A DNA stretch of 5,292 bases from a bacterium (lineage in GTDB: Bacteria; BMS3Abin14): assembly GCA_022865845.1 (NCBI GenBank), contig JALHUC010000251.1, positions 1 to 5,292 of the forward strand. Reading direction: 5' to 3'. Below the pieces are notes generated by a model, which saw nothing but the letters and a program-made list of their open reading frames with translations, made no database searches and was not told where the DNA came from. Both the position numbers and the translations under genes were made by a program. Of the stretch, positions 1 through 5,124 are shown piece by piece (position 1 is the first letter of the stretch; the number at the start of each line of letters is the position of its first letter).

Positions 1-182
1 AAATTACCCGATTATAACAGGATATGGGTGGGAGTCTAGGGGGAAACACTGTGGCTTGCTGGAGTATCCGAAGGTCCTGGACTCGAAGTTCGGAACCTGT
101 GAAATCAGTTTCCATGCAGAATGCTGAAGGCCTTTTCGCCCTCTCTCCCACTCGCCCCCTCACCCTCTCTTGACTGAAGGTT
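1..182. other. non-coding left flank
   Basis: I find no credible gene here. The stretch lies downstream of the leftmost minus-strand gene. It holds a weak inverted repeat (TCCGAA at 67-72, TTCGGA at 89-94) and a pyrimidine-rich tract at about 139-172 that is G-rich in the transcript sense and is listed separately. I see no hairpin followed by a T-run on the minus strand, so the 3' end of the small gene's transcript is not defined by an obvious intrinsic terminator. Confidence 0.5.
139..165 (-). other. putative G-quadruplex motif downstream of the small gene
   Basis: On the minus strand there are four runs of at least three G, at 163-165, 155-159, 147-149 and 139-141, separated by loops of 3, 5 and 5 nt. 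This fits the usual G3+N1-7 pattern. It begins 17 nt after the stop codon of the 183-395 gene, so it would lie in that gene's 3' UTR. An 18-bp part (144-161) matches 4571-4588 at 17 of 18 positions, behind the paralogous small gene. Folding is inferred from pattern only; the tract may simply be a degenerate heptamer repeat. Confidence 0.45.
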
Positions 183-395
183 TCAACCTTTGGCGGGTTC
201 CGGCCAATTATCGGTGTTGAATTCCTCGGATCCGTCCCAGCACTCTTTCGAGCAAAAATACACCGCATCGCAGGAATCCTCATAGGCGGCAAGGCTCATC
301 TCGTAAGGCTCCCCGTCAATTTTATGCCCGCACTCAACACAGTAATACTGGAAAGGTGCGTTGGCTTTGATCCCGCTCTTGTCCACTTTGGGCAT
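183..395 (-). CDS. small cysteine-rich putative zinc-binding protein (paralog A)
   Basis: This 70-aa protein has no signal peptide or membrane segment and is probably cytoplasmic. C19-x2-C22-G-H near the N-terminus and F-C48-x3-C52-W later form a CxxC...CxxxC pattern like treble-clef or TRASH/MYND-type zinc sites, with an extra C42. The acidic C-terminus ends in the signature N60-T-D-N-W-P-x-P. I do not recognise a named family; zinc binding is inferred. A gapless alignment with the 75-aa protein at 4616-4843 gives 25 of 51 identical residues. I chose the ATG at 395 because GAGG lies 7 nt before it; an in-frame TTG two codons upstream sits only 1 nt from the same GAGG. The gene follows the GT2-GtrA gene with a 60-nt gap containing its own predicted promoter, so it need not depend on that operon. 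Possible roles are metal handling, a regulatory zinc finger or a toxin-like small protein; none is demonstrated. Confidence 0.8.
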   Translation of the reverse strand: MPKVDKSGIKANAPFQYYCVECGHKIDGEPYEMSLAAYEDSCDAVYFCSKECWDGSEEFNTDNWPEPAKG

Positions 396-415
396 GGTCA
401 AACCTCATATGTTAC

Positions 416-444
416 ATTATGTGTATTTCCTAACCCATTGTTAA
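416..444 (-). promoter_or_regulatory. sigma70-type promoter for the 183-395 gene
   Basis: On the minus strand, TTAACA (439-444, 5/6 match to TTGACA) is followed after exactly 17 bp by CATAAT (416-421, 5/6 match to TATAAT). The surrounding spacer is AT-rich. The predicted start near 409 gives a leader of only about 14 nt, with the GAGG ribosome site at 403-406. This supports independent transcription of the small gene, although read-through from the glycosyltransferase genes remains possible because no terminator lies between them. Confidence 0.6.
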
Positions 445-455
445 TATAAAATATT

Positions 456-1595
456 CTAGAAATTTTTTATTCCAAAGGCCCATCGCTTGCTGGAAAAATA
501 GTTCCACAGGCTTGCCACGACTATCCCTGCAGCAAGAGCCGCGTTCGCCAGGGCCACCGGACCGAGGATCTTTCCTAGCCACGCCTCAGAATTAATTATA
601 ACAACGAAGACGACGCTCCTGAGCAGATACCCCAGTGTACAGACCCCAAGGAAAACAGATAGTCTGGCTTGCTTCTTCTGCTCGTGGAACGTCCACCTTT
701 TGTTCAGGGCAAAGTTGAAAAAAACCGCCACCAGAAAGGACAGGGATTGGGAAAGAAAGCCCCCAAGGGCGTGCCCGAGAGTGGCCAGGCTGACATACCA
801 CATAGCCACATTAAATACCGCGGCGTCCACAAAGGCCCCCAGAAGTCCCACCAGGCCGAACTGGATGAACCGTACGACATTGGGCCAGCGTTCCCTGTAC
901 AGCGAACCCAGTTGTACCAGATAGGCAAGCATGACCTTGCCCCCAAGCTTACTTTCCCCGAACTGCCTGTCAGTAAACACGTAGGGGACTTCCTTCACCG
1001 TCTCGTATCTACCCCTGGCGAGGACTTCCAGACCGATCTTGTACCCGATGGGTCTCAGTTCAACAGCTTCAATACAGCTCTTCTTCAGGGCGAAAAAACC
1101 TGATGTTGTATCTTTGACCGGCACCAGGGGCCTGGCCAACAGACCCGAGCCCCAGGAAATGACCCTTCTGCTCAGGGGCCAATTCTCGATACCGCCGCCC
1201 TTGACCCGGCGGCTTCCCACAGCTACGTCAGCAGCACCGGATCTTACAGTTTCAAGCAGTTCCGGAAGTACTTCCGGTGGATGGGAGAGGTCAGCATCCA
1301 TGACCGCTATGATGTCACCGGAAGCTTCCTCAAAGCCCCTTTGCACAGCTCCGGAAAGTCCCCGCTCACCTTCTCTCACGATAACCCGCACCGTACGTTC
1401 AAATTCGCTCTTTTCTCCCTCGCTCACTTCCCTTGATACAGTGCGTATTTCTTCAGCGGTACCATCGGGGGAATCGTCATCGACGAAAAGGAGTTCTGCC
1501 GACTCCGGGATAGCCCTGAAGGCTTTCATCACCCGCTCAACGAGGGGTCGGATATTCTTTTTTTCGTTATAGGTGGGCACCACTACAGTAAACAT
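456..1595 (-). CDS. GT2 polyprenyl-phosphate glycosyltransferase fused to a GtrA domain
   Basis: This 379-aa protein probably transfers a sugar from a nucleotide donor to undecaprenyl phosphate on the cytoplasmic face and helps flip the product. Residues 1-230 are a DPM1/ArnC-like GT2 domain: VVVPTYNE (4-11), a D-rich nucleotide-binding stretch with DGT (39-46), the metal-binding DAD in MDADLSHPP (99-107), SGFFA (165-169), YKIGLE (185-190) and FGESKLG (212-218). Residues about 239-375 form a four-helix GtrA domain with the conserved NFxxNKRWTF (294-303), and a second copy-like NYxxSKRWAF close to the C-terminus. It starts shortly after the 869-aa gene and is probably co-transcribed with it. 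The start is uncertain: a GTG at 1670 with AAGGG 7 nt upstream would add 25 residues lacking any domain feature. I prefer the ATG at 1595 because it begins directly at the GT2 fold, though its AAAGG is about 12 nt away. The sugar cannot be deduced. Confidence 0.9.
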   Translation of the reverse strand: MFTVVVPTYNEKKNIRPLVERVMKAFRAIPESAELLFVDDDSPDGTAEEIRTVSREVSEGEKSEFERTVRVIVREGERGLSGAVQRGFEEASGDIIAVMDADLSHPPEVLPELLETVRSGAADVAVGSRRVKGGGIENWPLSRRVISWGSGLLARPLVPVKDTTSGFFALKKSCIEAVELRPIGYKIGLEVLARGRYETVKEVPYVFTDRQFGESKLGGKVMLAYLVQLGSLYRERWPNVVRFIQFGLVGLLGAFVDAAVFNVAMWYVSLATLGHALGGFLSQSLSFLVAVFFNFALNKRWTFHEQKKQARLSVFLGVCTLGYLLRSVVFVVIINSEAWLGKILGPVALANAALAAGIVVASLWNYFSSKRWAFGIKNF

Positions 1596-1687
1596 TATGT
1601 TTATCAACCTTTCAGGGTCCTTTTCTCCCTCCGCAGTCCGATATCCGTGACGTTCTCCGCATATACCCACAGGATCGCCCTTGTTGA

Positions 1688-4297
1688 TCAGGGAGACGGT
1701 CTGTAAGAAAATCCTTTACGATAGTAGACCAACCCAGCGGTACGTCCATTTTTCGTCACAGGAAGTTCAACGGCATCGCCCAGTTTTTCAAAGTAACTTT
1801 CAAGGCGATCATCCTCAAGTCCTGACCTTTTGAAACTGACCAGAATGGCGTCTCGTCCGGCAGCATCTGTTTTATCCAGCCAGAAGGACCACATGAGGCT
1901 GTTCCTGCCGATAAGGTGGCGCCCGGCGGGTTCTTTTCCTCTGTTGGCGCTACGATAGAAGGAGTACTCGCTGGTGATCCAGTAGTCCTCCATCCCTACG
2001 ACGAGTGGTTTGCCATTAACATTTGTTTCCATGGGGATTAAGTCGATCTCACTGGCCAGTTCATCCCAGGCCAGTGGCAAGGCCATCCCCCGGACCGGTG
2101 TCGCACCCGGCATACCGGCCGCTATAAAATACAGCAGGCCGCCGAAAAGGAGGAAACACCCTGTCGAGTTCCTGAGCCAGGATCCCGGTGTGAGGCTTTT
2201 CGCTATTTGGTCACCACCGCGCTCGAACCTGGACAACTGGCTCAGAATCCCTCCGAGGAGAGGGAAAACGGCAAACCAGACCGGACCTGTCCAGTTGAAC
2301 TTGGACAGGCCCTGGAAGCTGTGCAGAGCGAAGATCGTCAGCGGGAACAGCGTGTAGACTCGAGCGAAAGACAGTTTGATACCTTCAGGATCGATATCCT
2401 GTAATACAGCTTTCAAACGACCTTTTCCGGGAAACAAAGCCCTGTAAACGGCGGCAACGCCCAGAGGCGTTATGACGATGAGTATGTTTATAAGAAGAAT
2501 GTGGAATGAAAAGTTTGATTTTCCGGACCAGCGCCTGGCCCCCTGAAAAGCGAAAGATGCCCAACCGTTTTCGGCATTCCAGATGATGACAGGCAGAAAT
2601 AGAAATATCGATAGAGCCGCGCCAATGTATAGTTCCGGACGCAAAAGTGTTCGGCGGGTCCTGCCCCTGATGTGCAGGAGAACAAAGATGAGGGTAGCCG
2701 GAGCCAGCAGGACGATCGTATATTTTGAGATCATTCCAAGGCCGAGGCAAATACCGACACCGATCCAGGCCCGATGATAACCGTCTATCAGCGCACGGGA
2801 AAGAAAGTAGAGTGCTCCAACCCAGGCCGCGTAGACGGGGGGATCGGGCATCATGAACATCCCGGTGCCCAGATAGATGGGCAGCACAGAGACCATCAGG
2901 AGGGTGATCAGGGCCGCCGTCTTGTTAAAAAGGTTTTTCGTCAGGCGGTACAGGAAAAACACGGTGACGCCCCAGCACAGGATGGCGGGCAACCGCACGG
3001 CGATCTCCAGGTTGCCAAGAAGGCCGGTGCTGAGGTAGTTCAGCCACCCGACAACAGGCGGGTGGTCAAGATATCCGAGATCCAGATGCTGGCCATAGTT
3101 CCAATAATAAGCCTCCTCGGGGATAAGATCGATGATCCCGGCGTACAGGATCCGCAGCAAAAGGGAGTATCCAGCCGCTGCCAACGCCAGAACCCGCCAG
3201 CGGATACCTGTCTTTTCTTCTTCATCAGCCCTCGGGAACAGGAAAAATATGATCCCGACGAAAAAAACCGCGGCCCCTGCAGTAATGCCCCCCAGGTGGG
3301 CAAGCCTCAAAGGAAAACCCGACAGGCGCACCAGGGTGGGAATCATCGCCGCGCGAAGCAAAAGGGCAAGAAAACAGATCACCACAAAACGAAAGAGAAA
3401 GAAATGTCCACTATCATCCCTGACTGCCTGTGTACTGATACGATGGCCACGAACAATGAGAAAGTAGACCGCGATCGCGGCAGCTGCAAAACTGATCAAC
3501 TGTGAAACGGCGGCACCATAACCGAGGGCATCGAGGAGGTTAAAAACTGCAACGTCGACGAAAGCGCTTGCCAGGGCCGCCCCGCCCAGTTTTTTGCTGT
3601 CCCCTATTATCCGGGCTCCGCCAGCAAGCCGGATGATCTGTTGAAGATAGTTCATGATAACGCGCGATCCGAGCTTTGAGATTCCCTTCTCACGATCTGA
3701 AAAGGTAATGGGCACTTCCATCACACGGAGGGTATCGTCGGACTGAGCCATGATCTCCAACCCGATCTTGTAGCCGTGGGACATTTGTCCAAACCTGAGC
3801 AAAAGTTCACGGCGAACGCTAAAAAAACCGGCCATGGGGTCACGAACACTCACTAGCGGCCAGGCCAGAAGTGTGGCGGCCTTGGAAAAAAGCCGGCGGT
3901 GCCACGGCCAGCCTGGTATTTTACCGCCCCTGACATACCGGCTCCCTATGACCATGTCGTGGGTAGCGTCCTGAATGGGACGCAGCAGCTCAGGCAGGGA
4001 TTCCGGTGGGTGACTGAGGTCGGCGTCCATGACGATAACGATGTCTGCCTCCGTCTCACCAGCTGCGTGGAGGACGTCGCCCGACAGCCCCCTGCTGCCG
4101 TCGGACCTGATAAATCTCACCGGTTTGGTTGCTGCCCATTTTTCCACGGCCTCGGCGGTACCGTCCGTTGACCCGCCGTCTGCAACCAGGACATCTGCGT
4201 TCAGTTCGTCCTTTTCGATGACATCGAAAACACGACTCAGCAGTGAATCGATATTCTGAACTTCGTTAAGGGTGGGGATAATGATGGACGTGCGCAT
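1688..4297 (-). CDS. three-module GT2 / GtrA-like / GT39-GT83-type glycosyltransferase fusion
   Basis: This 869-aa protein appears to join lipid-sugar synthesis and periplasmic sugar transfer. Residues 1-230 are a GT2 polyprenyl-phosphate sugar synthase with IIIPTLNE (5-12), DGGSTDGT (40-47), DAD in VMDADLSHPP (89-98), AGFF (156-159), YKIGLE (176-181) and ISKLG (206-210). Residues about 238-355 hold four hydrophobic segments with the GtrA-like FVDVAVFN (246-253), but the usual NFxxNRxWTF motif is missing. Residues about 368-730 are a multi-pass GT-C domain of the PMT_2/ArnT type: PEEAYYW (393-399) in the first periplasmic loop, YLDHPPVVGWL (409-419), MPDPP (483-487), SKYT (524-527) and FNWTGPVW (667-674). 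The soluble tail (about 730-869) is typical of these enzymes, with an SEYSFY stretch. Family members often begin the first-loop motif with DE; here it is EE. The ATG has AAGGAG 9 nt upstream. A frame-preserved 2.6-kb reading frame argues for a real fusion, not an assembly artefact. Substrates are unknown. Confidence 0.93.
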   Translation of the reverse strand: MRTSIIIPTLNEVQNIDSLLSRVFDVIEKDELNADVLVADGGSTDGTAEAVEKWAATKPVRFIRSDGSRGLSGDVLHAAGETEADIVIVMDADLSHPPESLPELLRPIQDATHDMVIGSRYVRGGKIPGWPWHRRLFSKAATLLAWPLVSVRDPMAGFFSVRRELLLRFGQMSHGYKIGLEIMAQSDDTLRVMEVPITFSDREKGISKLGSRVIMNYLQQIIRLAGGARIIGDSKKLGGAALASAFVDVAVFNLLDALGYGAAVSQLISFAAAAIAVYFLIVRGHRISTQAVRDDSGHFFLFRFVVICFLALLLRAAMIPTLVRLSGFPLRLAHLGGITAGAAVFFVGIIFFLFPRADEEEKTGIRWRVLALAAAGYSLLLRILYAGIIDLIPEEAYYWNYGQHLDLGYLDHPPVVGWLNYLSTGLLGNLEIAVRLPAILCWGVTVFFLYRLTKNLFNKTAALITLLMVSVLPIYLGTGMFMMPDPPVYAAWVGALYFLSRALIDGYHRAWIGVGICLGLGMISKYTIVLLAPATLIFVLLHIRGRTRRTLLRPELYIGAALSIFLFLPVIIWNAENGWASFAFQGARRWSGKSNFSFHILLINILIVITPLGVAAVYRALFPGKGRLKAVLQDIDPEGIKLSFARVYTLFPLTIFALHSFQGLSKFNWTGPVWFAVFPLLGGILSQLSRFERGGDQIAKSLTPGSWLRNSTGCFLLFGGLLYFIAAGMPGATPVRGMALPLAWDELASEIDLIPMETNVNGKPLVVGMEDYWITSEYSFYRSANRGKEPAGRHLIGRNSLMWSFWLDKTDAAGRDAILVSFKRSGLEDDRLESYFEKLGDAVELPVTKNGRTAGLVYYRKGFSYRPSP

Positions 4298-4347
4298 TTA
4301 AACCTGCTCCTTCAAGGTCACACATATATCACCTGCATGCGGAACTA

Positions 4348-4375
4348 TTTATACACTATCGCCATCAGCACTGAA
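4348..4375 (-). promoter_or_regulatory. weak candidate promoter for the glycosyltransferase operon
   Basis: On the minus strand TATAAA (4348-4353) lies 16 bp after TTCAGT (4370-4375). The -35 match is poor, so this is only the best candidate I see upstream of the 869-aa gene. It would give a leader of about 45 nt carrying the strong AAGGAG ribosome site. Another factor or sigma type could be used instead. Confidence 0.25.
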
Positions 4376-4385
4376 CAGAGATAAT

Positions 4386-4490
4386 GGGTTAAAGGCAAAA
4401 GGTTAAAGGGAAAATAGAGGGATATGGGACAAGGTAAAAGGGACAAGTACTCGCGTCAACTCGCCCCTTGTCCTTTGTATCTTGATCTTT
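4386..4490. repeat. degenerate heptamer array (15 units in one phase)
   Basis: The spacer can be cut into consecutive 7-bp units without breaking phase. Units 1 and 3 (GGGTTAA, AGGTTAA), 2 and 4 (AGGCAAA, AGGGAAA), and 7 and 9 (GACAAGG at 4428, GACAAGT at 4442) resemble each other at 14-bp spacing. The first nine units (4386-4448) are purine-rich. After two unrelated-looking units come pyrimidine-rich ones such as GTCCTTT, GTATCTT and GATCTTT (4470-4490), roughly the complement of the left half. GGACAAG (4441-4447) and CTTGTCC (4467-4473) form an inverted repeat. The array lies between the terminator of the small gene and the promoter region of the glycosyltransferase operon, and its function is unknown. 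Confidence 0.6.
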
Positions 4491-4514
4491 GTGTGTAATA
4501 GAATATCAACCGTG

Positions 4515-4540
4515 AATAAAAAAGAGGCCCACAGGCCTCG
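4515..4540 (-). terminator. rho-independent terminator after the 75-aa gene
   Basis: On the minus strand the stem GAGGCC (4534-4539), loop TGTG and stem GGCCTC (4524-4529) are followed at once by six T (4518-4523). This is a compact 6-bp GC-rich hairpin with a U-tract, the classical intrinsic terminator form. It lies about 76 nt past the stop codon of the 4616-4843 gene and separates that transcript from the glycosyltransferase operon. Confidence 0.8.
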
Positions 4541-4558
4541 TGACCTAACGGTTTTTCT

Positions 4559-4586
4559 CCCCCTCCCCATTCTCCCACTCTCCCCC
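4559..4586 (-). other. putative G-quadruplex motif downstream of the 75-aa gene
   Basis: Read on the minus strand, G-runs of 5, 3, 4 and 5 (4582-4586, 4574-4576, 4565-4568, 4559-4563) are separated by 5, 5 and 1 nt, fitting the G3+N1-7 pattern. It lies about 29 nt after the stop codon, between an 8-bp hairpin and the intrinsic terminator, so it would be in the 3' UTR. Part of it (4571-4588) is nearly identical to 144-161 behind the other small gene. Structure is predicted from pattern only. Confidence 0.5.
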
Positions 4587-4593
4587 TCGTGAA

Positions 4594-4614
4594 CACATGG
4601 GTACTTCCCATGTG
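4594..4614 (-). other. perfect 8-bp hairpin just after the stop codon
   Basis: CACATGGG (4594-4601) and CCCATGTG (4607-4614) are exact reverse complements around a 5-nt loop. The hairpin begins 1 nt after the TGA of the 75-aa gene. No T-run follows on either strand, so it is not a standard terminator by itself. It could protect the 3' end of the message or be a protein-binding palindrome. Confidence 0.5.
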
Positions 4615-4615
4615 A

Positions 4616-4843
4616 TCACCACCCCTCCGGTGCCTCCGGTGGCGGAGGCCAGTTATCCGTATTATACATCTCAGAGGCGTCCCAGCACGGCCTGGAACAA
4701 AAATCAACCGGTTCAAAACAGACGCAGATACCACAGAAGCTGGTCTGGTAAGGATCCCCTTCGATCCTCACACCGCACTCGTCACACCAAAGATCCACTG
4801 TACCGAAAGTTTTTAACTCGGACTGGCTGAAAAAAGTCGACAT
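4616..4843 (-). CDS. small cysteine-rich putative zinc-binding protein (paralog B)
   Basis: This 75-aa soluble protein shares with the 183-395 product the C-x-E-C-G start of the core (C20, C23), I-x-G-[DE]-P-Y (27-32), F-C49-S-x2-C53-W-D-x-S-E (48-58) and N-T-D-N-W-P (61-66). It has three additional cysteines (C37, C40, C42) where the paralog has mostly non-cysteine residues, so the pair may differ in metal or redox behaviour. A longer N-terminus precedes the core and a proline-rich tail (PPPPEAPEGW) ends it. The ATG at 4843 has an AAGGGGG ribosome site 6 nt upstream. It forms a single-gene unit with a strong predicted promoter upstream and an intrinsic terminator downstream. I do not recognise a named family; a zinc ribbon or treble-clef fold is inferred from cysteine spacing only. 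Confidence 0.8.
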   Translation of the reverse strand: MSTFFSQSELKTFGTVDLWCDECGVRIEGDPYQTSFCGICVCFEPVDFCSRPCWDASEMYNTDNWPPPPEAPEGW

Positions 4844-4870
4844 TTCGAACCCCCTTGCCCCTCAAAGCTT

Positions 4871-4900
4871 ATTATCACAGGGGTTAAGAAGGAATGTCAA
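4871..4900 (-). promoter_or_regulatory. strong extended -10 promoter for the 75-aa gene
   Basis: On the minus strand a perfect TTGACA (4895-4900) lies 18 bp before GATAAT (4871-4876, 5/6), which is preceded by TGT as in an extended -10 element. A start near 4864 gives a leader of roughly 21 nt that includes the ribosome site. The -35 box is about 5 bp from a TTTGAYG heptamer array, and its core resembles the complement of those units. Confidence 0.7.
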
Positions 4901-4905
4901 ACAAG

Positions 4906-4933
4906 TTTGATGTTTGACGTTTGATGTTTGAGG
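4906..4933 (+). repeat. TTTGAYG heptamer tandem repeat, four units
   Basis: Four consecutive units, TTTGATG, TTTGACG, TTTGATG and TTTGAGG, differ only at positions 6 of each unit. They lie just upstream of the promoter of the 75-aa gene. Variation in unit number by slippage could change spacing upstream of the -35 box, but that is inference. Confidence 0.8.
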
Positions 4934-4943
4934 TTATGAACTG

Positions 4944-4957
4944 GTACGCAGTACGCA
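4944..4957 (+). repeat. GTACGCA heptamer, two perfect copies
   Basis: Two adjacent identical 7-bp units, 10 bp after the TTTGAYG array. The unit sequence is unrelated to its neighbour, but the unit length is the same. Confidence 0.7.
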
Positions 4958-4988
4958 GGAGAAAATCAAAAGATAAAAAAACCGTTTG

Positions 4989-5012
4989 ACGCGGAGACGC
5001 GGAGACGCGGGG
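4989..5012 (+). repeat. ACGCGGAG octamer tandem repeat, three units
   Basis: Two perfect ACGCGGAG units are followed by ACGCGGGG. The GC-rich array sits directly after an A-rich stretch in the same gene-free spacer. No coding frame uses it credibly. Confidence 0.75.
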
Positions 5013-5090
5013 GGATGACAGCTTTGGAGCGTTGGGGCATGGGGGCTTGGCAAAAAATCGTGCACCGGTACACAAGTGCACTGACCATTG

Positions 5091-5118
5091 TTGAAATTTG
5101 AAATCTGGAATCTGGAAT
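5091..5118 (+). repeat. double heptamer repeat: TTGAAAT x2 then CTGGAAT x2
   Basis: Four perfect heptamers in one phase: TTGAAAT at 5091 and 5098, CTGGAAT at 5105 and 5112. The two unit types are related (4 of 7 positions match). The array ends 6 bp from the 3' end of the group II intron fragment, so it lies in or next to the intron's 3' flank. Confidence 0.8.
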
Positions 5119-5124
5119 TGCCTT

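Noticed and set aside
66..105. tRNA-like pattern with a TTCGGAAC stretch
   Set aside because: No acceptor stem, anticodon arm or consistent T-arm could be built on either strand; only a 6-bp inverted repeat remains.
1039..1572. Plus-strand open frame of 177 codons opposite the GT2 domain
   Set aside because: Serine/arginine-rich composition without motifs, fully inside the well-supported GT2 coding region on the minus strand.
2774..3505. Long open frame on the plus strand (243 codons) opposite the fusion gene
   Set aside because: The translation is highly charged and low in hydrophobic pattern, with no domain; it mirrors the membrane-protein gene on the other strand. It is a shadow frame.
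456..4297. Assigning the operon to the Arn (aminoarabinose) pathway by name
   Set aside because: The fold types match ArnC and ArnT in kind, but no aminoarabinose-specific genes are present and motifs do not define the sugar.
4906..5012. CRISPR-like array
   Set aside because: Units are 7-8 bp and adjacent with no spacers; these are simple tandem repeats.
5060..5081. Hairpin from two GTGCAC palindromes
   Set aside because: Each GTGCAC is self-complementary and the 6-bp pairing with a 10-nt loop has no T-run or partner feature, so chance is likely.
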